In this document: positions 24,920 to 33,959 of the stretch, in pieces
How positions within the stretch are numbered: position 1 is the stretch's first letter
Layout: each line of letters starts with the position of its first letter
Assembly (NCBI RefSeq): GCF_022398325.1
Contig: NZ_JAKEVD010000030.1
Coordinates: 1-61,353, forward strand
Reading direction: 5' to 3'
Source: Shewanella sp. Isolate13
GTDB lineage: Bacteria; Pseudomonadota; Gammaproteobacteria; Enterobacterales; Shewanellaceae
DNA: 61,353 nt
Notes under the pieces: model-generated
Told to the model about the DNA's origin: nothing
Database searches by the model: none
What the model saw: only the letters and a program-made list of their open reading frames with translations
Program-made: the position numbers and the translations under genes

Positions 24920-26185
24920 ATGAATCGTAGCCTCTATTCAATCGCTTTATATTTAATTAGCCCCCTGTTGCTGATGTACCTTGCGATGCGCGCCTTTAAA
25001 AGCAAAGACTACCGTGGTCGTTGGAACGAACGATTCGGCCTTATGCCATTAAAACAAACCGATCTCTTGGTGCATTCGGTATCGATGGGGGAAACCTTAG
25101 CGGCGATTCCTCTGATTAAACAGATTCAGCTTCAGCATCCAGAACTAAGCATTACTATCACCACAACCAGCCCGACCGGTTCGGCCGAGGTTGTTCGGGC
25201 TTTTGGCTCGAGTGTGCAGCATTGCTACTTACCCTTCGATCTGGCTTGGTGTGCTCAGCGATTCGTTAAGCAAGTCTCACCTAAGTGCTGCATCATCATG
25301 GAAACTGAGCTTTGGCCTAATTTCATCCATTACCTTAAACAAGCTAGTACTCAGGTGCTATTGGCAAATGCGCGTTTATCACAAAAGTCGGCCGACTCTT
25401 ATCGAAAGCATCACAAGCTAACTGTGCCCATGCTTAAGTTGCTCGATGGTATTGCTGCGCAGTCACAACAGGCTGCAGAGCGTTTTGTCGCCTTGGGCGT
25501 TGCGCCGGAACGAGTCACGGTTTGTGGTAGCTTAAAGTTCGACATCAATATCGATAAGCAGCGAATCGATATTGCGAAAACCTTAAGGCTCAAGTGGCTG
25601 GCAATGGATAAACCTGTTTGGGTAGCAGGTTCGGTGCATCCTGGGGAGTTTGATGCGTTAATTGCGGCTCATAAAAAGCTGCTAGCGAAATATCCTAATG
25701 CCTTGATGGTCATGGTGCCGCGACATCCTGAGCAGTTTGATGCGGCAGCACTCGCCATTAAGTCGACAGGGTTAACGCTTGCAAGACGCAGTAAAGATGA
25801 GCCTGTGCGGCTTGAAACCCAAGTAGTACTGGGTGACACCATGGGCGAGTTGTTGACTTTTTACGGCGCTGCCGATCAAGCTTTTGTTGGCGGTTCGCTC
25901 ATTGTACATGGCGGACATAACCCGCTCGAACCTGCTGCTATGGGACTGCCTGTGATGATGGGGCCACATTACCGTGACTTTAATGAGATCACCGAACTGC
26001 TTGCATCGGCGGGGGGGCTGAAAGTTGTCGATTCAGGTGAAGCACTAGCCGAAAACTTGATCCAGTTGTTTGATAATAAAGAGGCTTATCGTAAGGCGAG
26101 CGTTGCGGCAAAAGGTGTGGTTGAGCAAAACCGCGGTTCGCTCACTAAGCAGTTGGTGGTAGTCGAGTCGTTTATTAACGGCTAG
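24920..26185 (+). CDS. waaA: 3-deoxy-D-manno-octulosonic acid transferase
   Basis: WaaA (KdtA) transfers Kdo from CMP-Kdo to the lipid A precursor at the inner membrane, starting the LPS core. ATG at 24920 gives 421 residues, against about 425 in E. coli, and begins with the family's single N-terminal anchor (SIALYLISPLLLMYLAMR); the longer frame from 24827 adds 31 residues without homology to the family start. Seen are GRWNERFG, HSVSMGETLAAIPL, TTTSPTGSAEV, METELWPN, and the late VGGSLIVHGGHNPLEPAA motif. Its neighbour kdkA indicates a mono-Kdo core with phosphate. Confidence 0.95.
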   Translation: MNRSLYSIALYLISPLLLMYLAMRAFKSKDYRGRWNERFGLMPLKQTDLLVHSVSMGETLAAIPLIKQIQLQHPELSITITTTSPTGSAEVVRAFGSSVQHCYLPFDLAWCAQRFVKQVSPKCCIIMETELWPNFIHYLKQASTQVLLANARLSQKSADSYRKHHKLTVPMLKLLDGIAAQSQQAAERFVALGVAPERVTVCGSLKFDINIDKQRIDIAKTLRLKWLAMDKPVWVAGSVHPGEFDALIAAHKKLLAKYPNALMVMVPRHPEQFDAAALAIKSTGLTLARRSKDEPVRLETQVVLGDTMGELLTFYGAADQAFVGGSLIVHGGHNPLEPAAMGLPVMMGPHYRDFNEITELLASAGGLKVVDSGEALAENLIQLFDNKEAYRKASVAAKGVVEQNRGSLTKQLVVVESFING

Positions 26186-26210
26186 CGCTAATAGAGTAAA
26201 AATAGAGCAT

Positions 26211-26242
26211 AAAAAAGGTCTGCAGCGTGTGTAGACCTTTTC
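26211..26242. terminator. Bidirectional terminator between waaA and kdkA
   Basis: AAAAGGTCT-(11-base loop)-AGACCTTTT, between convergent genes, with A and T runs on both sides. Confidence 0.8.
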
Positions 26243-26274
26243 GTTTGACTGCACCCCATCACTAGATAGGTTGG

Positions 26275-27006
26275 TTACTGATTGAGCTTGGCTTGATAGG
26301 CCTGATGCAATTGCTGCCAATTAGCTTCGTCAAATGCCAAGCTTGGTAGCTTACCGAGCTCCTTTCTGAAGGAGCGCAGTAGACGGCTCATATTGGCTTG
26401 CTGCCACTGTGGGTTGGTTTGTCTTAGCTCGCCACGATCAAAATCAATAAGATAAAACTTGTTTGCGCAGATAAGAATATTCTTTGCATTGAGATCCGCG
26501 TGATAAACACCGTGGTTGTGGAACTGGGCGATGGTTTCACCCAGTGTTTGCCATTGCTCATCAGACATGGCTGACTTGCTTAACCTGGCGACTAAGTCTT
26601 CGGCACCTTCTACCCGTTCTATGATTAAGTCGGCTCGATAGAATAGACCTGAGCGTTCAACATTGGCGGCAATCGGCTTAGGCACGGCAAACCCTTGATC
26701 AAATAAGGTTTCCAGCAGCGCTAATTCCGCCACCGCACGGGTTTTTTCTAAACCGGTGAACAGATATTGGTCATGGCTAATCTTTTCTATCAAGCCGCCA
26801 CGATAATAGTGGCGAAGCACCCATTGATTTTGCTCGTTAGCAATGCGGCTGGCATCGACAAACCAGGTGGTATAGCGTCCTTTAGATGAACCGGTAATGG
26901 CAGAGTGTTGACGCCAAAAGTCGGCTCCAAACCAGCTAGGCTCGATGCTTGACGGTGTATGTTGGCAATAAGCGATGCTGCCTTTGGCTGTTTTTTTAAA
27001 CTTCAT
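26275..27006 (-). CDS. kdkA: 3-deoxy-D-manno-octulosonic acid kinase
   Basis: KdkA phosphorylates Kdo of Kdo-lipid IVA at O-4 in Haemophilus, Vibrio and Shewanella. The 243-residue protein shows the small kinase fold: Lys/Arg-rich N-lobe, GVYHADLNAKNILI as catalytic loop (Asp near 165) and FYLIDFDRGELR as the metal-binding DFD segment. It is divergent from the glycosyltransferase operon that starts at 27092 and convergent with waaA. Its presence predicts one Kdo carrying phosphate in the inner core. Confidence 0.92.
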   Translation of the reverse strand: MKFKKTAKGSIAYCQHTPSSIEPSWFGADFWRQHSAITGSSKGRYTTWFVDASRIANEQNQWVLRHYYRGGLIEKISHDQYLFTGLEKTRAVAELALLETLFDQGFAVPKPIAANVERSGLFYRADLIIERVEGAEDLVARLSKSAMSDEQWQTLGETIAQFHNHGVYHADLNAKNILICANKFYLIDFDRGELRQTNPQWQQANMSRLLRSFRKELGKLPSLAFDEANWQQLHQAYQAKLNQ

Positions 27007-27091
27007 AGATAGATTTGTAAGCTAAAGCGTGGAACCTATAGGCATTCTACATTAAGATCGGCAGATTGCGCCAAATAACCTTCGAGCACTA

Positions 27092-28177
27092 ATGAGCCTA
27101 TCGACTTCAAGTGACAACCAGAACGCTAAATCAAACAGTATCGACTTAAGTAACGCCGAGTCGCTATGTCTATTAAGGCTGTCTGCTATTGGTGATGTTT
27201 GCCATGCCGTGGCCATGATTCAGGCAATTCAGCGTCGCTATCCACAGCTTAAGATCACTTGGATTTTGGGGAAGGTTGAGTATCAATTATTAAAGCATCT
27301 TGAGGGTGTTGAATTTGTGATTTTCGATAAATCGCAAGGTTGGCGCAGTTACTTTAATCTCAAGCGAGCACTCAAGGGCCGCAAGTTTGATGTGTTACTG
27401 CATATGCAAGTAGCCCTGCGAGCAACTATTGCCTCGTTAGCTATCTCGGCTAAGATGCGTATCGGTTTCGACCGTTTTAGAGCAAAAGAGGGGCAGTGGT
27501 TGGTGACAAATCAGCATATTGAACCTCAGGCAACGCCACATGTGTTGGAAGGCTTTATGGGCTTTGCCAAGGCTGTTGGGGTGACGGATTTGACTCCTTG
27601 CTGGAACATTCCCGTTCCCGCCGCCGATACCGAGTTTGCTAAGGCCCTTATCCCAGATAATAGTCGAGTATTGGTGATCTGCGCCGCCGCCAGTAAAGCG
27701 GAGCGGAATTGGTTGCCTGAGCGCTACGCCGCCGTCGCCGATTATGCGGTGACAAAGGGGTATCGAGTCATCTTATGTGGCGGCCCGACCCCCCTTGAGC
27801 GTGAACTTGCCGACAACATTCAAACCGCAGCTAAATCAGAGTTAGAAAACCAAGTGGGCAAAACTTCTTTGCAGCAGCTGTTGGCAATACTTAAGCAGGC
27901 GAGTGTCGTGCTTGCTCCAGATACTGGCCCTGCACACATGGCGGTAACTCAGGGGACGCCGGTGATCGGTTTATATGCTCACTCAAATCCTGGACGGACA
28001 GGGCCTTATACCAGCTTAGACTCGGTTGTGAGTGTTTACGACGAAGTGATTGTGCGGCAGAAGCAAGGTGATATTCCTTGGGGTACGCGTGCTAAGGGGG
28101 AGGATTTGATGGCGTTGATTGATGTAGATAAGGTCATTGCTAAGTTAGATCCCTTGTTATGTCACTCTCAAGTATAA
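27092..28177 (+). CDS. Family 9 glycosyltransferase (heptosyltransferase-like)
   Basis: LPS core glycosyltransferase of family GT9, GT-B fold, cytoplasmic. Seen are LRLSAIGDVCHAVAMIQAIQ (about 28-47), typical of WaaC/WaaF N-termini, the RNWLPERYAAVADYA segment, ILCGGPTPLERELADNI and the nucleotide-binding VVLAPDTGPAHMAVTQGTPVIGLY (about 269-292, with APDTGPAHMA). The nearest functional guess is the first heptosyltransferase acting on phospho-Kdo. The 25-residue N-terminal lead is variable. It is the first gene of a plus-strand transferase row. Confidence 0.85.
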   Translation: MSLSTSSDNQNAKSNSIDLSNAESLCLLRLSAIGDVCHAVAMIQAIQRRYPQLKITWILGKVEYQLLKHLEGVEFVIFDKSQGWRSYFNLKRALKGRKFDVLLHMQVALRATIASLAISAKMRIGFDRFRAKEGQWLVTNQHIEPQATPHVLEGFMGFAKAVGVTDLTPCWNIPVPAADTEFAKALIPDNSRVLVICAAASKAERNWLPERYAAVADYAVTKGYRVILCGGPTPLERELADNIQTAAKSELENQVGKTSLQQLLAILKQASVVLAPDTGPAHMAVTQGTPVIGLYAHSNPGRTGPYTSLDSVVSVYDEVIVRQKQGDIPWGTRAKGEDLMALIDVDKVIAKLDPLLCHSQV

Positions 28178-28235
28178 ATGTTTGTTAGTATGCCCATTAG
28201 CATAGTGCATCTTCGTAGTTTGATAAGTTGAATCA

Positions 28236-29321
28236 ATGACCCAAGTCGCCCCTAAATTTTTATTTGTCCCCGTATCTTCTGCTGAAGGAGTGGGTGAGTA
28301 CATGCGTTCATTGATCGTTGCCGATGAGGTTAAGCGGCGTTGGCCCAATGCGACGATTCAATTTGTTTTAAGTCGGCAGGCACCTTATGCCCATACTTGC
28401 CCCTATCCCACAGCGCTTTTGGGGGATACGCCAACTAAGAATATTAAGGCGGTGAACGACTTCATGTCTTTCTTCCAGCCTGACTTTGTTATATTTGATG
28501 CATCGGGTCGCCGCTCTCAATTAGTACATGCTAACAGGCTGGGGGCAAAAGTGATCTTCTTGAGTCAGCATAAGCGCAAACGCAGTCGGGGGATGAAAGT
28601 ATTGCGAGCGCGAGTGACCGATAGTCATTGGGTGGTACAGCCAGAGTTTGTTATTGGACCAATTAGTTGGCTAGACCGTTTAAAGCTTAAGTTAATTGAT
28701 AAGCCTGAGCCGACAGTTATTGGCCCCATATTTGTTAACCCTAATCTTGAACGGCAGCTAAAACTGCTTAAAGAGTACAAGCTAACTGCTGGTGGATTCA
28801 TTTTACTCAATGCCGGATCGGGTGGGCATACAAATAGTCATGGCTATATTGTGGAGGAGTTTGCTCGTGCAGCTGCTAACATCTTTCAAGCGACTCAAAT
28901 TCCCTGTGTTGTCGTCTATGGGCCAAATTACCCAAATGCTATGTTTGAGGCTGAAGGGGTTACTGCGATTAAAGAGCTAAATCATGGTGAGCTCATCGAC
29001 CTGCTCGATGCCGCCAAAATAGCAGTGTTAAGCGGTGGCGATACATTATTACAGGCTATTGCATTAAAGAAACCGACCTTAGCCGTAGCAGTAGCAAAAG
29101 ATCAAAATTACCGTCTTAGGGTCTGCAAAGAGAGCGGGTTAATCGCGAGTAATGACTGTGATGCAAGGCAGATGTCGGATGGGCTTATTGAACTAATAAA
29201 GGCTGAAAATCTAGGTAAACTAGAGACAGCTTTAGCTAAGTGCGAATGTATCAATGGCTTAGATATAGGTATGAATATTATTACTGATTTGTACCACAAG
29301 AAATTTGGAGTTCAGCAATGA
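28236..29321 (+). CDS. GT-B glycosyltransferase-like protein, LPS core locus
   Basis: 361-residue protein with GT-B features: an N-terminal VPVSSAEGVGEYMRSLIVAD segment, a middle linker, and a C-terminal donor domain with ILLNAGSGGHTNSHGY (about 189-204) and AKIAVLSGGDTLLQAIALKKPTLAV (about 252-275), the latter resembling the nucleotide-sugar site of MurG/PseG-like proteins. Exact family and substrate are not recognisable by eye. It overlaps the next gene by 4 bases (ATGA), so it is part of the same operon. Confidence 0.65.
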   Translation: MTQVAPKFLFVPVSSAEGVGEYMRSLIVADEVKRRWPNATIQFVLSRQAPYAHTCPYPTALLGDTPTKNIKAVNDFMSFFQPDFVIFDASGRRSQLVHANRLGAKVIFLSQHKRKRSRGMKVLRARVTDSHWVVQPEFVIGPISWLDRLKLKLIDKPEPTVIGPIFVNPNLERQLKLLKEYKLTAGGFILLNAGSGGHTNSHGYIVEEFARAAANIFQATQIPCVVVYGPNYPNAMFEAEGVTAIKELNHGELIDLLDAAKIAVLSGGDTLLQAIALKKPTLAVAVAKDQNYRLRVCKESGLIASNDCDARQMSDGLIELIKAENLGKLETALAKCECINGLDIGMNIITDLYHKKFGVQQ

Positions 29322-30403
29322 GAATTGCAATCGCGATTGATAGTCTAGCTGGTGGTGGCGCAGAGAAAGTGATGCTGACACTGGCAAAAGAGTTTACCGA
29401 GTTGGGGCACGAGCCTCACTTCTTAGTGATGACAGACAGTGTTGCATTTGACATTCCTGATACATTACCTGTGCATGTTTGTTTTGCTAGTAAGGATAGC
29501 GACCTTAAACGTTCATGGAACTTAGCTCCAGCGGTAAAGAAGCTTACAGATAAAATCCGTAGCATCGAGCAAGAGGTGGGAAAGTTTGATCTGTTCATTT
29601 CAAATTTAGATAAAACCAACCGCTTAATGGTGAAAACTAAGGTTTCACCGCTGTTTGTGGTGGTTCATGCTTCTGTAGAAGAGGAATTAACACGGCACGC
29701 TAAGTTGGGCCCGTTTGCATATTTAAAGAAGTTATGGGCGAAAAAAGCATTAAATGGGCAGCATCTGGTGACAGTATCTGAAGGGATTGCCAATGAGATT
29801 CTGCAGACCAAGCGCATTAGACCCGCTTCTATCCGCTGCATCTATAACCCATTTGAATTTGAAGATATTAACGCGTTATCGCAGCAAGAAGCACAAGGGA
29901 TCCCTGATGGCGATTATTTGATACACATTGGCCGATACGTAAAGCAGAAGCGTCATGATGTGCTGTTCCAGTCAATTTCGCAGATGAAGAGTCAGATCCC
30001 TGTGGTACTCTTATGTCATAACCCTAAAAAAGCGCTAAAGGCGGCTAAGAAGTTTGGGGTGGAGCATAGAGTGATTATTCCAGGCTTCCAGTCGAATCCA
30101 TTTCCTTGGATTAAAAATGCCAAAGCCTTGGTGCTGAGTTCAGACTTTGAGGGTTTACCGACCGTTTTGATTGAGTCCCTAGCCTGTGGCACCCCGGTGG
30201 TGAGTACCGACTGTCCCCATGGTCCCCGTGAAATTATGACCGGTGAGCAGGCTAGATTTCTAGTGCCTCGCCGTGATCCAAAGAGTTTAGCCGCTAAGTT
30301 AGATGAAGTATTGCTAACACCACCATCTTTAGCAGAGGTCGATATTTTAACAAAAGTTCAAGCAGCACGGATTGCTCAAGAATATTTGGCGTTAGTTAAA
30401 TAA
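29318..30403 (+). CDS. Family 4 glycosyltransferase
   Basis: GT4 (retaining, GT-B) enzyme of 361 residues. The N-terminal DSLAGGGAEKVMLTLAKEF is the acceptor-domain glycine loop; DGDYLIHIGRYVKQKRHDVLF (about 205-225) and the EX7E-type LSSDFEGLPTVLIESLACGTPVVSTD (about 272-297) are the donor site. Sugar is unknown. It is clearly a paralogue of the GT4 at 35780-36856 (shared SSDFEGLPTVLIESL, CGTPVVSTDCPHGP and FLVPRR segments). It overlaps the preceding gene by 4 bases. Confidence 0.9.
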   Translation: MRIAIAIDSLAGGGAEKVMLTLAKEFTELGHEPHFLVMTDSVAFDIPDTLPVHVCFASKDSDLKRSWNLAPAVKKLTDKIRSIEQEVGKFDLFISNLDKTNRLMVKTKVSPLFVVVHASVEEELTRHAKLGPFAYLKKLWAKKALNGQHLVTVSEGIANEILQTKRIRPASIRCIYNPFEFEDINALSQQEAQGIPDGDYLIHIGRYVKQKRHDVLFQSISQMKSQIPVVLLCHNPKKALKAAKKFGVEHRVIIPGFQSNPFPWIKNAKALVLSSDFEGLPTVLIESLACGTPVVSTDCPHGPREIMTGEQARFLVPRRDPKSLAAKLDEVLLTPPSLAEVDILTKVQAARIAQEYLALVK

Positions 30404-30432
30404 AAATTGAAGAGTTTGTGAGGGGAATTGTT

Positions 30433-31497
30433 GTGAGTGCAAACAACAAACGTTATTTACTGTATATAGCGCAGAATTATTCATATGCCATGTTGAGGCC
30501 GTTGCAAGCTGTAATACAGGCCAGAGGCGATGAAGTTTGTTGGTTTCTAGAGGGGGATGAAGTTGATCCAGCCTTCTTAAAGCCGACAGAGAAACGACTA
30601 TTAACCATCGAAGAGGTTAAGTGTTGGAAGCCTGACGCTGTATTCGTTCCCGGTAATGTGGTACCTCGCTTTATTCCAGGTATTAAGGTCGGTGTATTTC
30701 ATGGTTTTAATGCTGGAAAGATGAATCATAGAGGTCGTGAAGATCACTTTGAAATCCGCGACTGTTTCGATCTTTACTGTACTCAGGGACCGGCAACGAC
30801 ACTGCCTTTTGATCGGCTTGCTGAAAAATTTGGCACCTTTAAAGTTGCTGAAACGGGCTGGCCGACACTGGATCCCATGTTTCAACAAGGCTTAGAGCGA
30901 CCTTACGATGTTGAAGGCGATGACAGACCCGTCATACTCTTCTGTTCAACATTTTCTCGTAGTTTATCTTGTGCCCCAGTGGTTTATGAGAAAATTAAAG
31001 CGTTATCTGAGCAAGGCAACTGGCGCTGGCTGGTACAGTTCCACCCTAAGATGAGTCAAGGTATCGTTGATAAATATAAGGCGCTTGAAAGTGATAATTT
31101 GACGTTTATTGAAACGGACAATGTATTACCGCTACTAAAAGCTGCGGATGTGATGTTGTGTGATACCTCATCGATTTTGATAATGTTTTTACTACAGGCT
31201 AAACCTGTCGTGACTTTTAACAACCAGACCAATCGCTCTCATCTGGTTAATGTTGAAGCGCTTGATGATATTGAGCCAGCATTAGAGAGGGTACTAAGTC
31301 GCCCACCTGAGCTGATGGCCGAAATTGAGCGCTACTGTGATGATATCCACCCATTTCGAGATGGTAAGTCGAGTGAGCGTGTTCTCGCCGCGACTGACGA
31401 GCTGATAGAGAATGGTATTGACGATCTAAAACCTAAGCCGATGAATCTATTGCGTCACCTTAAGATGCGTAAAAAGCTAGGCTACTGGAAGTTTTAA
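30433..31497 (+). CDS. CDP-glycerol glycerophosphotransferase-like protein
   Basis: About 354 residues, resembling the TagB/TagF-like family (PF04464) that moves polyol phosphate from CDP-glycerol. Seen are VGVFHGFNAGK (His-Gly motif, about 100), PVILFCSTFSRS, WLVQFHPKMSQG (HPK motif, about 205) and CDTSSILIMFLLQAKPVV (about 238). GTG at 30433 was chosen since GAGGGG precedes it by 7-8 bases; an earlier in-frame GTG at 30418 has none. In an LPS locus the role may be adding a phosphoglycerol or similar group to the core, which is inference. Confidence 0.75.
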   Translation: MSANNKRYLLYIAQNYSYAMLRPLQAVIQARGDEVCWFLEGDEVDPAFLKPTEKRLLTIEEVKCWKPDAVFVPGNVVPRFIPGIKVGVFHGFNAGKMNHRGREDHFEIRDCFDLYCTQGPATTLPFDRLAEKFGTFKVAETGWPTLDPMFQQGLERPYDVEGDDRPVILFCSTFSRSLSCAPVVYEKIKALSEQGNWRWLVQFHPKMSQGIVDKYKALESDNLTFIETDNVLPLLKAADVMLCDTSSILIMFLLQAKPVVTFNNQTNRSHLVNVEALDDIEPALERVLSRPPELMAEIERYCDDIHPFRDGKSSERVLAATDELIENGIDDLKPKPMNLLRHLKMRKKLGYWKF

Positions 31498-31502
31498 AAA
31501 TA

Positions 31503-32504
31503 ATGAATGTATTAGAACGTGTGGGTGTCGATAGCGACAGTATTTTAGTTTTTGAGAATACGTACTACAGCTTATTTTTATATCTATTGTGTGATAACCA
31601 CTGGAAAACAAGAGATTATCTAATTTTTGGGGATAGGATTTCTAATCATGGTTTAGAAAGGCTCTCAAAGTATGCCAGAGTGCTTAGTGAGAGCCATGAA
31701 TATATGCCTCGCCCTATGCCGAGATTTGGTAAGAACCCAATTGCTTTTTTTCAAAAAAAACTAAGTCAAAGCAAACTATTTAATCGATACTCAACCTGTG
31801 TTGGTAACGTTAAAGATATTAATAATTGGCTGGTTAAATTAAACAGAGTTCAAGTTGATGATGGGACTTCAACTCGTAATGAGCTCAGTATTGGCGCTAA
31901 AGATCGGGGGAGCTTTGATGCTGTGGGGAAGCTATTGCTTTTAAAAGAGCCACAAAGAATTTCTCGAACTAATCAGTTTTTGCTGGCTGCTGAGATAGAC
32001 GCTCAAAAGGAGTATAAAGACAAAATATCCTATATCGATATTTTTGATTTATGGTCAGCTAAAACCAGTGAAGAGCAAACGGAGATATTGGATGTTTTCG
32101 GTATCGACTCAGAATCATTTAACTCTATAGATAGCCAGTTTAGTATTTTATTTACGCAGCCATGGAGTGAAGACTTCAACTATACGGAAGATAAAAAGAT
32201 TCAGGGCTATAAGAAGTTAATTAAAGAGTTGGGGATATCAGAGTCTAACTTGGTCATAAAGCCGCATCCGCGAGAGATTACAGATTATAAGAGGTTTTTC
32301 CCCCAGTCAGTGATTTTAGGGGCTAGCTTTCCCAGTGAACTAATTACTATGCTAAATGTAAGGGTTGAGAGGGTTATATCTTTAAACTCAACGGCTTGCT
32401 CTAGCTTCGCCGATTTCTGTAATGAGGTCGTTTACGCGAGAGCGCCCGAATACTTTGAGTTCCCTAAAAAGCTTGCGGATCGTATCAATAATATGAAGTT
32501 GTAG
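31503..32504 (+). CDS. Sialyltransferase-like (GT52/polysialyltransferase-type) protein
   Basis: 333-residue protein with no clear N-terminal signature. The middle has VQVDDGTSTRNE (about 118-129), then FSILFTQPWSEDF (about 210) and LVIKPHPREITDYKRFFP (about 249-266), with ISLNSTACSSFADF near 297. The DDG, KPHPR and late Ser/Thr region are the pattern of bacterial GT52 and alpha-2,8-polysialyltransferase-like enzymes that use CMP-activated ulosonic acids. It sits 5 bases after the CDP-glycerol-type gene and convergent with a KdsB-like cytidylyltransferase, so the two may share a CMP-sugar. The region is AT-rich. Family assignment by motif only. Confidence 0.55.
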   Translation: MNVLERVGVDSDSILVFENTYYSLFLYLLCDNHWKTRDYLIFGDRISNHGLERLSKYARVLSESHEYMPRPMPRFGKNPIAFFQKKLSQSKLFNRYSTCVGNVKDINNWLVKLNRVQVDDGTSTRNELSIGAKDRGSFDAVGKLLLLKEPQRISRTNQFLLAAEIDAQKEYKDKISYIDIFDLWSAKTSEEQTEILDVFGIDSESFNSIDSQFSILFTQPWSEDFNYTEDKKIQGYKKLIKELGISESNLVIKPHPREITDYKRFFPQSVILGASFPSELITMLNVRVERVISLNSTACSSFADFCNEVVYARAPEYFEFPKKLADRINNMKL

Positions 32505-32513
32505 CTAGGGTGA

Positions 32514-32548
32514 GCGGCAGTAACGATAGCCAGTACTGCCGCCTTTTT
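32514..32548 (+). terminator. Terminator of the plus-strand transferase operon
   Basis: GCGGCAGT-(13-base loop)-ACTGCCGC then CTTTTT, directly after the GT52-like gene and before the convergent KdsB-like gene. Confidence 0.85.
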
Positions 32549-32552
32549 ACTC

Positions 32553-33275
32553 TTAAAGAGTTAATGCCTTGATAACTTTATCAACATCACTTGGCACGTC
32601 TACAGCAATACTAGAGCTTTGCACTTCTATCATTTGCACCGGAATGTCGTTTTCTAAAAAGCGTAAAATCTCAATATCTTCAACTTGCTCAATTGGTGTT
32701 TTTTGTTGATGTGAGGCAAAAAAACGTAAGTGAGAATTTGAAAATGCATAGATGCAAACCTGTTTAAAACCAAAAACAAAATCATTGGTTTTAGTGGCTG
32801 GGATTGGAGAGCGACTCATATAGAGTAAATTTCCCGTCTTACTCGCAGCCACTTTTGGGACAGTAAACGAGCGGAACTCTTCTTCTGAGGTGATAGGGCA
32901 CATCGCATTAATCACAGTATTAGGGTTAGCTTTATAGCTCGTTATTACACTACGAATGTCTTCAGGTTCTATTAATGGCTCATCACCTTGAACATTGATG
33001 ATAAAGTCACAGTTTAGCTGCTGGTTTGCCTCAGCTAATCGGTCTGTGCCAGTTAAACAATTTGCTGAAGTCATGATGACTTGTGCGCCAAAAGCATTAC
33101 AACATGTTTGGATTTGCTCGCTGTCAGTGGCGATATAAACTAACTCTTTACCGACGGCGTCACAACAACGCTCCCACACCCTTTGAATCATCGACTTCCC
33201 TAAGATATCGACAAGAGGCTTGCCCGGAAATCTGCTAGATTGAAAGCGTGCTGGAATAACAACGGCGTACTTCAT
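32553..33275 (-). CDS. KdsB-like CMP-ulosonate cytidylyltransferase
   Basis: 240-residue nucleotidyltransferase of the KdsB/KpsU family, which joins CMP to a 2-keto-3-deoxy acid such as Kdo. The N-terminal IPARFQSSRFPGKPLVDI is the family's pyrophosphorylase signature, TGTDRLAEA the Kdo-family CTP contact, and NVQGDEPLI the metal-binding segment. It is the third gene of the aldolase-HAD-cytidylyltransferase cassette, which suggests that it serves a dedicated sugar acid rather than being the housekeeping kdsB; the latter cannot be ruled out from this window. It follows the HAD gene by 12 bases. Confidence 0.85.
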   Translation of the reverse strand: MKYAVVIPARFQSSRFPGKPLVDILGKSMIQRVWERCCDAVGKELVYIATDSEQIQTCCNAFGAQVIMTSANCLTGTDRLAEANQQLNCDFIINVQGDEPLIEPEDIRSVITSYKANPNTVINAMCPITSEEEFRSFTVPKVAASKTGNLLYMSRSPIPATKTNDFVFGFKQVCIYAFSNSHLRFFASHQQKTPIEQVEDIEILRFLENDIPVQMIEVQSSSIAVDVPSDVDKVIKALTL

Positions 33276-33287
33276 TGAGAAAGGTTC

Positions 33288-33959
33288 CTAAACTTGATTG
33301 TTCGAAGGTAATGTTGGCCAATGCATAAGAACAGTAAACTCATGTTCTTGAGATAAAGATTGCATGGTGCTAGCAACGTTAGAGTAGGGAATATAGCATA
33401 TGAAGTCGATTTCATTTGCGACACTCGCTTCGAAGTCCGATACGGCATCTCCTACCATTACGGCATTGGTATTAGTTTTTTCTTTTAATATATTGGCCAA
33501 CAATGTTGCTTTGGCTGTGGGGGAGCCAAATATGTCAGCAAAATACTGTTCTAAACCTCTAGCCTTGAATACTTCACGCAGCTCTTGTTGCTCTGAGCCG
33601 CTAGCGACATACTTTTCACCTGGTAAAGATTTGATTAACTCAATAAAACCAGGCGTTAACTCTGCAGTTAGGTATAGACTTTTACACTGTTTAGAAAAGT
33701 CATCTAGAATCGCTTGTTCAATTTTTGCTTTGTCAGTTCCTGCCACCTTCAGCAGGTTATTGACGAAGTGTTTGACATGGTGGAAACGAGACTTACCAAA
33801 GTTGTTGGCAAAGTACGTAGTACATAAGCTGATTTCTTTTTTATCGAAAGAAAGCGCGATGAGCGCTTTCTCCATGGCTTGGATTTTTAGTAAATTCGAA
33901 TCTAAGATCACACCGTCACAATCAAATATATAAAGATTGTAATCATATATTGGGTGCAT
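33288..33959 (-). CDS. HAD family phosphatase of the ulosonate cassette
   Basis: 223-residue haloacid-dehalogenase-like hydrolase, beta-phosphoglucomutase/phosphatase-type with a helical cap. Motif I is IFDCDGVILDSN (about 10-21), motif II VASGSEQQEL, and motif III/IV MVGDAVSDFEAS. ATG at 33959 was chosen because AAGGA lies 7 bases upstream; the frame opens at a TTG at 33977. It overlaps the end of the aldolase gene by 17 bases and precedes the KdsB-like gene, so it probably removes a phosphate from the aldolase product. It is not KdsC-like in having a cap domain. Confidence 0.85.
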   Translation of the reverse strand: MHPIYDYNLYIFDCDGVILDSNLLKIQAMEKALIALSFDKKEISLCTTYFANNFGKSRFHHVKHFVNNLLKVAGTDKAKIEQAILDDFSKQCKSLYLTAELTPGFIELIKSLPGEKYVASGSEQQELREVFKARGLEQYFADIFGSPTAKATLLANILKEKTNTNAVMVGDAVSDFEASVANEIDFICYIPYSNVASTMQSLSQEHEFTVLMHWPTLPSNNQV

